A stretch of 64,000 nt of DNA from Rhizobium sp. CCGE531. GTDB lineage: Bacteria; Pseudomonadota; Alphaproteobacteria; Rhizobiales; Rhizobiaceae. A model generated the notes under the pieces. It was given only the letters and a program-made list of their open reading frames with translations. It had not been told where the DNA came from and did no database searches. The stretch lies in the NCBI RefSeq assembly GCF_003627795.1, contig NZ_CP032686.1, positions 496,001 through 560,000 of the forward strand, given 5' to 3'. Below, piece after piece: positions 23,333 to 32,210 of the stretch. Made by a program: the position numbers and the translations under genes. Position 1 is the first letter of the stretch, and each line of letters begins with the position of its first letter.

Positions 23333-25036
23333 TTATCCAGCGACAACCCTATTGCGTCCGCTATCCTTCGCTCGGTAGAGCGCACGGTCCGCTTCGCGTA
23401 AGAGAGTTTCCGATCCCAAGGGCGCGCCTGTGGGCAGAGCGGCGACGCCAATGCTGATGGTCGCAACGAGATTGGGATTGAGCTCATGCGGTATCGCCAG
23501 GTGAAGGATCGACTGTCTGATCTGTTCTGCGATGACGGTGGCCTCGGCTTGATCGGTATCGGGAAGAAGAACCGCAAATTCTTCGCCGCCATAGCGCGCT
23601 GCCACGCTGTTGTCTGACGCGACCGCAGTCTTGATTGCCCGACCGATCTGCTTCAGACAATCGTCACCCGCCAAATGGCCATAGCGGTCATTGAACGACT
23701 TGAACAAGTCGACATCGATCATCAGCAGGGCGATTTTTCGTCCTTCTAATTGGTTGCTGTGCAGCTCCCGCGAGAGGGCGCTGTCGAAGAAGCGCCGGTT
23801 GGCGAGACCCGTGAGCCAGTCTTCTTCCGCCATCTGTTGCAAACGCCGATTTGCGTCTTGAAGCTGCTCCTCGATGGCCTTGCGTTCGGATACATCGCGC
23901 AGTGTTCCGATGATCCCTGTCGGCGTGCCAGTATCCGGATCCCTCAGAGCCTTAAGTTGAGCCTCTACCCAAATCCAATATCCATCTCGATGGTGGAAGC
24001 GGCAGATCACAGTGCTCTTGTGGTTGTTGAGGAGCTGCGGCAACATCACTGCTATGCGTTCAGCATCTTCCGAATGCGCGAAGCTTACGAATTGCATGCC
24101 GATCAGCTGTTCTGGCTCGTGACCGAGAATTTCCCGGCATGCCGGCGAAACATAGCGATGCGCAAAATCGAGATCGAGCTGAAACACCATGTCGGTGCTA
24201 TGATCCGCGAGCAAACGGTAGCGGGCCTCGCTCATCTGAAGACGGCGTTCGGCTGCAACGCGCTCATCAATATCGTGTCCAACCGAGTGGATGGCAATTC
24301 GCCCTTCAGCGTCGACCGTTGCTCTGTTCGTCCAAGCCATCCAACGAACCTGGCCATTTGGAAGTATGACCTGATTTTCGTTGTGAAGGCTCCAATTGAC
24401 GCTGCAGACGGTTCGAAGATGCTCCGCTACGGCGGCACGGCCTTCCTCCGGGATAAAATCGAATAGGCTCCTGCCGATCATATCATGCGGTTGCAGGCCG
24501 TAATGGCGCGCATAAGCATGGTTGACAAAGCGAAGCTCGCCTTCGGGGCTGGCAAGCGACACGAGTTCCGTCTGGTCTTCGACTAAACCCCTATAGCGCT
24601 CTTCGCTCGCCGAAAGCAGTCGCTTCGCCGTCTTCAGCGCGGTCACATCCGTCACCACGGCAAGAGAAACATTCCCACTATCAGGCGAGCTCGTGTCGAG
24701 GACCGCCGATAAAAGCACGTCGATCACGCCACCGTCCTTACGCACCATCTGATATTCGACGTCGTCGATGCGTCCTGTTTGGAAGAATCTTGGCAGGATC
24801 TCCTTGATTGCGTAGGTCCGCGATTCCGGTGTCAGGAAATCGGAGGATCGTCTACCAATCACTTCTTCGCGGCTATAGCCGAGCTTTGCCAACCAGGCGT
24901 CGCTGACCGCGACAAGTCGTCCATGCTCGTCGATCGAGTGGAGCATCGCCGGCGTGACCTTCATGCGATGCTCGAGTTCGAGCAGGACATTATTGTTTGG
25001 TCGAATTTCTTTTTCGCCTGCTAGGGAAGGAGACAC
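23333..25036 (-). CDS. Diguanylate cyclase with three PAS domains
   Basis: 567 residues: three PAS/PAC units at about 22-140, 145-265 and 270-390 (each ending in a D-V-T/S-E-R-type PAC segment such as IIGTLRDVSERKAIEEQ), then a GGDEF domain at about 395-560. The active site reads ARYGGEEFAVLLPDTDQ, so cyclic di-GMP synthesis is expected. The inhibitory RxxD motif that should end 5 residues before GGEEF is absent (serines at those positions), so product inhibition through that site is not expected. No membrane helix is seen, so it is probably cytoplasmic. The start is a GTG at 25036; the ATG at 24961 is an alternative. Confidence 0.9.
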   Translation of the reverse strand: MSPSLAGEKEIRPNNNVLLELEHRMKVTPAMLHSIDEHGRLVAVSDAWLAKLGYSREEVIGRRSSDFLTPESRTYAIKEILPRFFQTGRIDDVEYQMVRKDGGVIDVLLSAVLDTSSPDSGNVSLAVVTDVTALKTAKRLLSASEERYRGLVEDQTELVSLASPEGELRFVNHAYARHYGLQPHDMIGRSLFDFIPEEGRAAVAEHLRTVCSVNWSLHNENQVILPNGQVRWMAWTNRATVDAEGRIAIHSVGHDIDERVAAERRLQMSEARYRLLADHSTDMVFQLDLDFAHRYVSPACREILGHEPEQLIGMQFVSFAHSEDAERIAVMLPQLLNNHKSTVICRFHHRDGYWIWVEAQLKALRDPDTGTPTGIIGTLRDVSERKAIEEQLQDANRRLQQMAEEDWLTGLANRRFFDSALSRELHSNQLEGRKIALLMIDVDLFKSFNDRYGHLAGDDCLKQIGRAIKTAVASDNSVAARYGGEEFAVLLPDTDQAEATVIAEQIRQSILHLAIPHELNPNLVATISIGVAALPTGAPLGSETLLREADRALYRAKDSGRNRVVAG

Positions 25037-25460
25037 CTGAACTGATCCATTTGCTTCACATTGTCGGGAGCACTGTCATGTGGATGTAGCTCATGAAAAT
25101 CCAGCCGGCAAAATAATGATCCAGTGGCTAAGCTTAGTGTGTTTCCACTATGAGACTATTAACTTTGGGATCGGGCACCCCGCCGACGAATGAGTGGTAC
25201 CGAGGCTGCATGACGGGGTGCGCCGTGCCGCTGCAAGCGTACTAATCAGCGCATGGCAGCAAATCCGTCCTGTCGGTCCGCGTAACGCGAATGTTCGGAC
25301 TCACCCGAGTTTCCAGATCTCTAAACACTTTCGATGCTGGAAACATCTGCGCGTGGTTAGCAAACCGAGACAACGAAGCACCGGTCTGTATATCCGCAAG
25401 TTGAACTTGGAATATCCAAACTCAGTCAAGGCGGCGATTCCATTGGATCGCCCACGCCAT
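25037..25460. other. No supported gene
   Basis: Upstream region of the diguanylate cyclase gene. Short open frames exist on the plus strand, but none has a domain or a ribosome-binding site. Confidence 0.4.
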
Positions 25461-25586
25461 TTACGGATGAGCCTGGACAAGCAACATTGCAGGGCTGGCC
25501 AAGAGTGCTAGGACCATCAAGAGCGAAACACCAATCTTCAGCATTCTGATCCGCCGTGTTTTGGCGCCGCTCCAATCATATGCCAT
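25461..25586 (-). CDS. Small single-span membrane protein (41 residues)
   Basis: From the ATG at 25586, with GAGGA 5 bases upstream, the product has a basic N-terminus (MAYDWSGAKTRRIRMLK) and one hydrophobic helix (IGVSLLMVLALLASPAMLLV). The positive-inside layout predicts an inner-membrane peptide. I know of no function; the short length is the main reason for doubt. Confidence 0.45.
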   Translation of the reverse strand: MAYDWSGAKTRRIRMLKIGVSLLMVLALLASPAMLLVQAHP

Positions 25587-26033
25587 AGAGGTCCTCATAC
25601 GCGAAATATAGAAGGCACGGCTACAGATAATGGTTGCAGACACCTCGGCCAAACAAAATCGGACCACTGCCCTTTCGTTGCAGACGCGAATGTCACTCAG
25701 CCAATAGCCTTAGTCCCTTCGCGGCAGTTTACATTTCGATCATCAATAGCCTGATTGCTCGGGAGTATCGGCAGTTCGGGCTAGAATTCCGACCGTTCGA
25801 ACCTGGCGCCGTCTATCACTAGGTGATCTTTTGGCAAAGAGGGCGCCAACTCACTACCGGCATGCGACAGGCCGTCGACGAATTGCTTGTCGCTCTCGGG
25901 GGGATGTGATTTATCGAACCGGCCCAGCGCGGTGCATCGATGCCGATTGAGATGCGATGGGTTCGAATTCCACACCGCCAGTTTATATTCTCTGCAAATA
26001 GCAGCGCGGAGCCATGCAAATTGGGGAGGCATA
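25587..26033. other. No supported gene
   Basis: The region before the pRiA4b ORF-3 gene. 25820-25905 on the plus strand has a protein-like stretch (QLTTGMRQAVDELLVALGGM then a stop), perhaps a relic. A tRNA-like GGTTCGAATTCC at 25960 has no matching acceptor stem. Confidence 0.35.
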
Positions 26034-26714
26034 ATGGCGTCCGGCCGTAGGCGATTGATGGCGCAACTTGACTCCACTCTATCCATCCTGTTCATCTGCG
26101 GCATGTTCAAGGCTATCAACGCAGTTCAGGTTCAAGTTTCGCTGAACGAGATCGAGCCGAAGGTTTGGCGCCGGCTGGTTTTGCCGTCGCACTGGAACCT
26201 TGAACAACTGCATCTTGCCATTCAGGCGGCCTTCAACTGGTGGAACTATCATCTCCACGAGTTCTCTATCGGTGGTTTGCGCTACGGTGACGTCGAGTTG
26301 TTGACGGAAGATGCCTTCGACGATGACCCGCGTGTGTTCGACTTTCGCGAGGTTCGCCTTCGAGACTTTGAGCAGGGCGCGACGTTCAGTTACCTCTACG
26401 ATTTTGGTGATAGCTGGCAACATAACGTCGTCGTCGAAGAATTCTTCGCTTTCGACACTCCACCTAAGTTCGGGAGTAGCATCGATGGAGCGCGCGCCCG
26501 GCCGCCAGAAGATGTGGGTGGTGTGTCCGGGTATGAACGCTTCCTCGAGATCATGGCAGATGATGAAGACCCCGAACATATCGACACCAAACGATGGTGT
26601 GGCGGGCATTTCGATCCGGAATGGTTCGATCTAGCGGTCGTGGACAAGGATGTGCGCAACGCCCTGCGTCCCGGTGTGAAGCGCCGGCTGCATCAGCCAA
26701 AGTCGAAGCGGTGA
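26034..26714 (+). CDS. Plasmid pRiA4b ORF-3 family protein
   Basis: The conserved part begins MFKAINAVQVQVSLNEIEPK and contains WRRLVLPSHWNLEQLHLAIQ, the YLYDFGDSWQHNVVVEE hallmark and a terminal CGGHFDPEWFDLA. This domain, first noted on the Agrobacterium Ri plasmid, is common on rhizobial plasmids; its biochemical role is unknown. The ATG at 26034 has GGGGAGG 4 bases upstream and would add 23 residues; the ATG at 26103 starts at the conserved region but lacks a ribosome-binding site. I chose 26034 for that reason; either is possible. It stands alone between unrelated genes. Confidence 0.85.
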   Translation: MASGRRRLMAQLDSTLSILFICGMFKAINAVQVQVSLNEIEPKVWRRLVLPSHWNLEQLHLAIQAAFNWWNYHLHEFSIGGLRYGDVELLTEDAFDDDPRVFDFREVRLRDFEQGATFSYLYDFGDSWQHNVVVEEFFAFDTPPKFGSSIDGARARPPEDVGGVSGYERFLEIMADDEDPEHIDTKRWCGGHFDPEWFDLAVVDKDVRNALRPGVKRRLHQPKSKR

Positions 26715-26815
26715 ACTCCGCTCCTCATTCTCCAAACGGCATCTCGTTTCGATCGGCATAGGGAAGCGAAAGGAAGGCGAGTACCCCGCTTTGTATTGAA
26801 ATCCGCGTTACAATG

Positions 26816-26829
26816 GGATATATACATCC
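26816..26829. promoter_or_regulatory. Candidate operator of the DUF1778/GNAT module
   Basis: GGATATATACATCC has inverted ends (GGAT/ATCC) around an ATATAC core, 19 bases before the antitoxin start. DUF1778/GNAT complexes repress their own promoters by binding short palindromes. Confidence 0.35.
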
Positions 26830-26848
26830 GCAGCACAGGAGCGCTCTT

Positions 26849-27133
26849 ATGGCAACTACGACACCAAGGAAGGAAACACCCGTCTCGATGCGCTTCCGCG
26901 ATGACGATCTGACCATTATTGATCGCGGCGCGGAGTTGCTCGGCATGTCTCGCACCGAGTTCATGCGGCGTGCAGCTTTGCACGAGGCGCAGGCAGCAAT
27001 CCTCAACGAGACCGTTATCCGCCTCTCGCCGGATGGTTATCAGGCCTTCATGCAGGCGATCTCGGCTCCCGCTGCCGCTCCTCCGCCCAAAGCAGCCGAG
27101 CGATTACGCCGCTCAGCGCCGTGGGAACGCTAG
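26849..27133 (+). CDS. DUF1778 (TacA-like) antitoxin
   Basis: 94 residues from the ATG at 26849, which has AGGAG 8 bases upstream; the longer frame starting at 26813 lacks one. The ribbon-helix-helix N-terminus (TPVSMRFRDDDLTIIDRGAE, LLGMSRTEFMRRAALHEAQ) is characteristic of DUF1778 antitoxins, and the C-terminal part (LSPDGYQAFMQAISAPAAAP) is the toxin-neutralising tail. It would bind and inactivate the acetyltransferase toxin encoded immediately downstream and repress the operon. Confidence 0.88.
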   Translation: MATTTPRKETPVSMRFRDDDLTIIDRGAELLGMSRTEFMRRAALHEAQAAILNETVIRLSPDGYQAFMQAISAPAAAPPPKAAERLRRSAPWER

Positions 27134-27643
27134 GTGGCGCTTTCAGGCATTGAACTGCTAAACGACACCCATCGTCTGGATGTATTCGACTGTGGGAAGC
27201 CGGCTCTCAATGCGTGGCTTACCGGCTTTGCCCGAGCCAACCAGTCTCGCGGTTTCACCCGCGTTCTGGTCGTTCACGAGGATGGTGCCGTCGTCGGCTA
27301 TTACGGCGTCGCACCGAGTGTCATCCCGCCGAACAGTGCACCGCATGCGATCCGTACCGGACGACCACCGGATCCGATTCCCTGCCTCTTGATCGGACAG
27401 CTCGCGGTTGATCAGCGCTATGCCGGACGAGGTATAGGCAGCGGGCTGGTCAAGGACGCGCTGCAACGGTGCATTGCCGGTGCCGATATCGTAGGTGGTC
27501 GCGCTGTGGTGGTCCGGGCCATCGATGCCGAGGCGGAACATTACTGGCAGAGCTGGGGCTTCATCGCTTCCCGGGACAATCCTTCCGTCCTTATGCGCTC
27601 CATTCAGGACGTCCGACTCTGGCTGGCGGATACGACCCACTAA
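27134..27643 (+). CDS. GNAT acetyltransferase toxin (TacT-like)
   Basis: 169 residues starting with a GTG directly after the antitoxin stop. FDCGKPALNAWLTGFARANQ near the N-terminus and the LLIGQLAVDQRYAGRGIGSG acetyl-CoA loop near residue 92 are the usual features of toxins that acetylate the amino group of charged tRNAs and stop translation. A YWQSWGF segment near the C-terminus carries the conserved Tyr. The gene order and zero-base spacing match known TacAT/AtaRT modules. It may stabilise the replicon or act in stress. Confidence 0.88.
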   Translation: MALSGIELLNDTHRLDVFDCGKPALNAWLTGFARANQSRGFTRVLVVHEDGAVVGYYGVAPSVIPPNSAPHAIRTGRPPDPIPCLLIGQLAVDQRYAGRGIGSGLVKDALQRCIAGADIVGGRAVVVRAIDAEAEHYWQSWGFIASRDNPSVLMRSIQDVRLWLADTTH

Positions 27644-27950
27644 CTTTAAGGGATTGCTTCCCGACTGATCGGCTTCCGGCACGATATGGAGCTCACTTCG
27701 TTTTCGAGCGGCATCAGGTCGAAGCGTCGGTGGCGCGGATAGATAGTGAACAGCTTTTGCCGATTTACAGCCATTCTCATTGATGCGGGTATCTAAGAAG
27801 GAACGATCCGCGCTTGGCTTAACATTGTAATGTTATAACTGTGGCGGCAAGGTTGGAATGTCCACTGTTGCGCAAAGTAGAAATGTCACTTTGGGCGCGT
27901 CTTCAGCCATGGGAGAAGCTCATCCGACTGCATCATGCCTGCGCTTGGGC
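27644..27950. other. Intergenic, possible IS21-like terminal debris
   Basis: No gene. GGAATGTCCACTG and the nearby GCAAAGTAGAAATGTCAC at 27854-27892 resemble the repeated terminal motifs of some IS21-type elements, though without a partner end this is only suggestive. Confidence 0.3.
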
Positions 27951-28229
27951 AGGGGATCAGCCTCCCTCTTGCAAATGCTCCATGAACACTTCGGTTGGTG
28001 TCTTGTAGCCGAGGCACTTGCGCGGCTGGTCATTGAGATAGCGGGCAAGGTGAATCAGGTCGCGCTGAGAGACGGTTGCTAGATCTGTATTGCCTGGCAT
28101 GAAGCGGCGAATGCGCTTGTTGACGTTTTCCACGGCCCCCTTTTGCCACGGAGCACTCGGGTCGCAGAACCAGCTGCACGCACCGATCCCTTCTTCCAAA
28201 GCCCTGAACCCGGCTGTCCCCACCCGCTG
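27951..28229 (-). mobile_element. IS30-family transposase remnant (C-terminal 85 codons)
   Basis: The minus strand reads CSWFCDPSAPWQKGAVENVN, then KRIRRFMPGNTDL and QPRKCLGYKTPTEVFMEHLQ. This is the C-terminal part of an IS30 DDE transposase, including the region around the final Glu (GAVEN). The N-terminal helix-turn-helix and first two catalytic Asp residues are absent. It abuts the 3' end of the cyclase gene, and two shorter related pieces lie at 19.04 and 20.69 kb. Confidence 0.8.
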
Positions 28230-29936
28230 TCACATCTCCGGCAGGCCGGCCTTTCGGAAGCCGTCGACAAAGTGGTCTCGTACGGATGCATCGCGCAACG
28301 GTTGGGAGCTGAGCCAATGGCCGATCGTGAAATGAGGATGAGCGATCAGGAACAACTCTGCTTCTCGCCGCGCCTCCTCACGGTGGCCCAACTGCGCAAG
28401 CGTAGCAGCCAGGAATTTGCGTGAGTTGGTACGATACGTATCTTCCCTGCGGAGTGTTGCGGTTGCCGCCTCATAGTCACGCGCTGCGTATTGCGCCTGC
28501 CCAAGATGACAAAGATACCAGCAGGCTGGATAGGGATTGAGCCGCAGAGCTTTTTCGATCTGCGCTAATCCGTCGGCGACCCTGCCGTCCAGCACGGACA
28601 TGTCTGACATGGCGGCCCAGGTGTCGGCGTGGTTGGGGTCTAGCTCCAGGGCCTTGGCGAAGGCGTCCTCCGATTCCTCCCATCGCCGCTCATAAGCCAA
28701 AATGGTCCCCAGAACGTAACGGCAGCCGGCATCGTTAGGATCTAGGTCGACGGCCTTTTGCGCAAACGTCGCCGCCATCTGACGGTTAGGATCTTCAGGC
28801 TCGCCGAAATGAGTCCAGGCAAGCCAGCGGTTATAGGCGAGCAGACCGAGCGCCTCGGCATATGACGGCTCAAGCTTAACCGCGCGTTGAAGCAGCATAT
28901 ACGCCTCACGCTCAGTTTGCGGCGACTCTTCCGTCAGGAGGCGGGCGCGCACACACAGATCGTACGCCTCAAAGTTTTTCGGCCGATTGCGCTGCTTCGG
29001 GATGGTCAGCCGGCCGACGAGGGCTTCAACAATCTTGGCGTTAACTTCATCCTGTAATTCGAAAACATCTTCCACGGTCCTGTCAAACCGGTCGGCCCAC
29101 AAGTGCCGGCCGGCTCGCGCGTCGATCAATTGGGCATTGATGCGGACACGGCCCATTGCGCGTCTGGCACTCCCCTCCAGGACGTAGCGGACGCCGAGTT
29201 CCTGGGCCACCAGCCGTACGTCGACCGGCTTGCCCTTGTAGCCGTTAACGGAATTGCGCGCGATGACGAACAGGCCAGCTGTACGGGAAAGGTCGGTGAT
29301 CAGGTCTTCGGTCAAGCCATCGACGAAAGGCGCGTCCGCTTCATCCCCACTAATATTCGTGAACGGCAATACAGCGATCGAGGGACATTCGGGCAGCGGC
29401 AATATGCTCTGGAGTGCATCTGGCCAATGCCATATGTGGACCGGGCGAGTCAGGTTCTTCAGGTAACGTTCACCTGCATCAAAGAATTGGTCGCCGATCT
29501 TGCCGACTATCTCGCCGTAAACTTTGGCTGAAATGCAAATACCTCCCGGCGCGGCCTGGGTCTCGAGGCGCGCCGCGACATTGACGCCGTCGCCGAGGAC
29601 GTCTGCACCGTCGTCAATGACATCTCCCAGATTGACGCCGACACGCAAAAGCAGGCGCCGGTTCCCGGAAGACTCAACAGCAGTAGGGGCCCGTTGCATT
29701 TCCAGCGCTGCTGCGACCGCGTCCACCGCGCTACCGAATTCGATTAAGAAGCCGTCGCCCATGACCTTGAAGATGCGGCCGTGGTGGCGCATCACAGCCG
29801 GCTCGATAACGCCAGAACGGAGGTCCCTGAGGTTCGCCAGCGTTGCGGCTTCATCAGCCTCCATGAGGCGTGAGTATCCCACCACATCGGCAACGACGAT
29901 GGCGGCAAGGCGACGCTGGATAGGTTGATCCGTCAT
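28230..29936 (-). CDS. Class III adenylate/guanylate cyclase with TolB-like and TPR regions
   Basis: 568 residues. Residues 8-180 form a class III cyclase catalytic domain (AAIVVADVVGYSRLMEADEA with the first metal Asp, then KVMGDGFLIEFGS with the second, and GDVIDDGADVLGDGVNVAAR). A linker of about 190-320 has the TolB-like ISGDEADAPFVDGLTEDLIT pattern and is followed by at least four TPR units to about residue 540. This architecture is abundant in rhizobia, where many copies make cAMP in response to unknown partners bound by the TPRs. The last residues (AGLPEM) lie directly at the junction with an IS30 remnant, so the original C-terminus may have been altered. Confidence 0.9.
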   Translation of the reverse strand: MTDQPIQRRLAAIVVADVVGYSRLMEADEAATLANLRDLRSGVIEPAVMRHHGRIFKVMGDGFLIEFGSAVDAVAAALEMQRAPTAVESSGNRRLLLRVGVNLGDVIDDGADVLGDGVNVAARLETQAAPGGICISAKVYGEIVGKIGDQFFDAGERYLKNLTRPVHIWHWPDALQSILPLPECPSIAVLPFTNISGDEADAPFVDGLTEDLITDLSRTAGLFVIARNSVNGYKGKPVDVRLVAQELGVRYVLEGSARRAMGRVRINAQLIDARAGRHLWADRFDRTVEDVFELQDEVNAKIVEALVGRLTIPKQRNRPKNFEAYDLCVRARLLTEESPQTEREAYMLLQRAVKLEPSYAEALGLLAYNRWLAWTHFGEPEDPNRQMAATFAQKAVDLDPNDAGCRYVLGTILAYERRWEESEDAFAKALELDPNHADTWAAMSDMSVLDGRVADGLAQIEKALRLNPYPACWYLCHLGQAQYAARDYEAATATLRREDTYRTNSRKFLAATLAQLGHREEARREAELFLIAHPHFTIGHWLSSQPLRDASVRDHFVDGFRKAGLPEM

Positions 29937-30263
29937 GTGAGGACAAGCCTAACGACCGAGTTCACAAATTATTGATCAACCGCGGGTGAGTCAACAAATC
30001 GTAGGAAGTAATGTCCAGGCGATCTCCACCTCCATCGAGCCGTCATTCTCATTGTGACCGACAGTGTCGAGGTGGACGACACGGAAATGAGTATTCACGA
30101 AAAGCGGATGGTTCTTGAACTAGTTGAAGCCTTCAATCCTTTAAAAGGATCGGGCGATCGTGATTTGATTCTGACCGCCCGAAATCCCTTCTTAGCCTAG
30201 TTCCAGATGCGAAGATTTATGCGAGAATATGTGCCCTGATTGTTTTACTTTTTGAGCTGGACA
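29937..30263. other. Divergent intergenic region, nothing recognised
   Basis: Separates the cyclase gene and the DUF4337 gene, which are transcribed away from each other, so it must hold both promoters. No clear operator or RNA gene was seen. Confidence 0.4.
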
Positions 30264-30848
30264 ATGCCTGAAGAAATCGAGGTCGATACCGATAAATTGC
30301 GTGAAGCTATCGATGAGGAGATCGAGAAGAAGTCCGCCTCTCTGCTGCGTTTCATCGCTCTGACAACGGCGTTATTTGCCGCACTCGCAGCAATCGGCTC
30401 TCTTTTGGCGGGAGGCTCAATCAATGAGGCGTTGGCTTTAAAGACCGAGGCGGCTCAAAAACAGGCTCAAGCCTCTGATCAGTGGGCTTATTACCAGGCG
30501 AAAGGTATCAAGGCTGCGATCCTCAAATCCCAGATGGAGCTTCTCGCCGCGCAAGGCAAGCCGGTGGCGCAGGATCTCGATGAAACGAACCGGCGCTATG
30601 CGGACGAAGAAAAATCAATCAGCGCTGCGGCGCATGAACTTGAAAAAATGCGAGACGAGAAGGATGACGAGGCCAATCTCCTTATTCATCGCCACCACTA
30701 CTACGCCTACGCCGTCGCCATGTTGCAGGTTGCAATCGCGCTGGGTGCCGTGGCCGCCCTGACACGGAGACGCTCGGCCTGGTGGGGATCCTCAGCTCTT
30801 GGCCTTTTGGGTGGGGTGCTACTATTGTGGGCGTGGGGCGCAGGGTGA
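30264..30848 (+). CDS. DUF4337 family membrane protein
   Basis: 194 residues starting MPEEIEVDTDKLREAIDEEI, with a hydrophobic helix at about 33-53 (FIALTTALFAALAAIGSLLA), a long charged amphipathic segment (ASDQWAYYQAKGIKAAILKS, typical of DUF4337) and two C-terminal helices (AYAVAMLQVAIALGAVAAL and SALGLLGGVLLLWAWGAG). The family is widespread in proteobacteria with no known biochemical role. The ATG at 30264 matches the family start; a longer frame from 30240 would add 8 residues. It converges with a CorA gene 26 bases away. Confidence 0.8.
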   Translation: MPEEIEVDTDKLREAIDEEIEKKSASLLRFIALTTALFAALAAIGSLLAGGSINEALALKTEAAQKQAQASDQWAYYQAKGIKAAILKSQMELLAAQGKPVAQDLDETNRRYADEEKSISAAAHELEKMRDEKDDEANLLIHRHHYYAYAVAMLQVAIALGAVAALTRRRSAWWGSSALGLLGGVLLLWAWGAG

Positions 30849-30870
30849 TCCAGGTTCCGCTGTATCACCC
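30843..30870. terminator. Hairpin between convergent genes, probable bidirectional terminator
   Basis: GGGTGAT-C-CAG pairs with CTG-T-ATCACCC (10 pairs, one mismatch) around a GTTCCG loop. It begins at the DUF4337 stop and ends just before the CorA stop. No T-run is adjacent on either side, so termination efficiency is uncertain. Confidence 0.5.
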
Positions 30871-30874
30871 GCCG

Positions 30875-31840
30875 TCAGAACCAGCCCTTCACCTTGAACC
30901 AAACCAATGGAATGAGAGTGCTAAGTAAGATGACGGCCCAACCATATTGATATCCCCAGGTCCAGTCATATTCCGGCATGTTCTTGAAGTTCATGCCGTA
31001 GATGCCGGCAACAAGGGTTGGAGGAATGCCGGCGATCGATACGATGGTCAGAACCTTGAATATGTCGTTTTGAGCAATGCCAATCAGGCCGACGAGAGCG
31101 TCCAGCACGAACTGGACTTTGTTGGCAAGTTGCTCTTCATAATCCACGAGCGAATGGATATCTCGGCATAACCCTGCCAGACGCGGTTCCAGATTTTCCG
31201 ACCACCCCTTGGCTTGCTGCTCAGTGTAGGTCACAACGCGCCCGAGACCCTGTAAACCGTCTCGAATCTCGGAGAAACGGTCTCCTAGACGCCCCACCTG
31301 GCGCAATTGTGCTCGCAACAGCTTGTTTGCGCGGGCTGCATGGTGGCCGCGGGGGGCCTCAGCACGAAAGGCGCTTGTTGAAAGGCCATTGAGCTCTCCT
31401 GCCAGGTGCTCAAGAGCATCGGCAACGCGGTCGACAATGTCTTCACAGAGCAATGTGAAGACCTCGAGGCTCGATTTTGGAGCATCTTCTCCGGCAAATC
31501 CGGCCGCGACGGCGTCAACAGCCGGCAGTGCCATAAACCGGACCGTGACGAGACGATTCATGGATAAGACAAACCCGAGGGGAGGTGTCGTATCAGCCCC
31601 CTCCGGATGTCGGGCTGCTGACGGCGTACTCATGTAAAGCACGCCATGCTGATTTCTCAGTCGGCTCGACGTTTCGATTTCACTGAGGGCACCAAGGGAG
31701 GGGAGAGGCGCGCCAATGGCCTCCTCCACTTCCTTTAGCTCAGCACTGCTAGGACTCAGGAGGTCGATCCATAAGGCTTCTGCAAACGCTTGCGGCTGGC
31801 CCTTCTTATCGTCTTGCGGCACTGGGAAAACGCTTAACAT
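30875..31840 (-). CDS. CorA-family divalent cation transporter
   Basis: 321 residues with the CorA layout: a soluble N-terminal domain beginning with VFPVPQDDKKG and WIDLLSPSSAELKEVEEAIG, a long helix bundle (about 190-250) and two C-terminal membrane helices. The pore signature YGMNF lies near residue 281, preceded by VSIAGIPPTLVAGI, and the protein ends in the basic WFKVKGWF. Mg2+ (or Ni2+/Co2+/Zn2+) transport is predicted; substrate cannot be told from sequence. This branch resembles ZntB/CorA-like proteins with an ordinary GMN motif. It stands alone on the minus strand. Confidence 0.9.
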   Translation of the reverse strand: MLSVFPVPQDDKKGQPQAFAEALWIDLLSPSSAELKEVEEAIGAPLPSLGALSEIETSSRLRNQHGVLYMSTPSAARHPEGADTTPPLGFVLSMNRLVTVRFMALPAVDAVAAGFAGEDAPKSSLEVFTLLCEDIVDRVADALEHLAGELNGLSTSAFRAEAPRGHHAARANKLLRAQLRQVGRLGDRFSEIRDGLQGLGRVVTYTEQQAKGWSENLEPRLAGLCRDIHSLVDYEEQLANKVQFVLDALVGLIGIAQNDIFKVLTIVSIAGIPPTLVAGIYGMNFKNMPEYDWTWGYQYGWAVILLSTLIPLVWFKVKGWF

Positions 31841-32210
31841 TTCCTATGGTCACTCCCTGCCTATGGCCAGAAACTCTCGATTCGTCCGAGAATGGCACTC
31901 AGTCGACCGAACGGCAATTGGCGAGAATGAGCGCTGGAAGTAATGATATGTTCCGGCGGGCCTGATTTTGAAGCCTGGCAATCCTTCAAGGATTGGATCA
32001 GGCTTACGCGGGCACGCCGCACCACGATCACGATCTATCGTCGCTATCAGCGAACGCGCATCATGCTATGTCGGCTATGCAGCAATGACCTCTCTGAGGT
32101 GCGTACTTCGGCATGAACTTTGCCTGCTTTAAGGAAAAACAGCAGCCGCAATTTGCGGCGGCGACGTTTTTGATCATTTGCCACGTATTTCAGCAAAGTT
32201 GCCCGCCAGT
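31841..32210. other. Divergent intergenic region
   Basis: Lies between the CorA gene and the AraC-type gene, transcribed in opposite directions. No operator, RNA or additional ORF could be supported. Confidence 0.4.

Noticed and set aside
25951..25980. Possible tRNA (GGGTTCGAATTCC followed by CACCGCCA)
   Set aside because: No matching acceptor 5' strand, D-arm or anticodon arm is found at the required distance.
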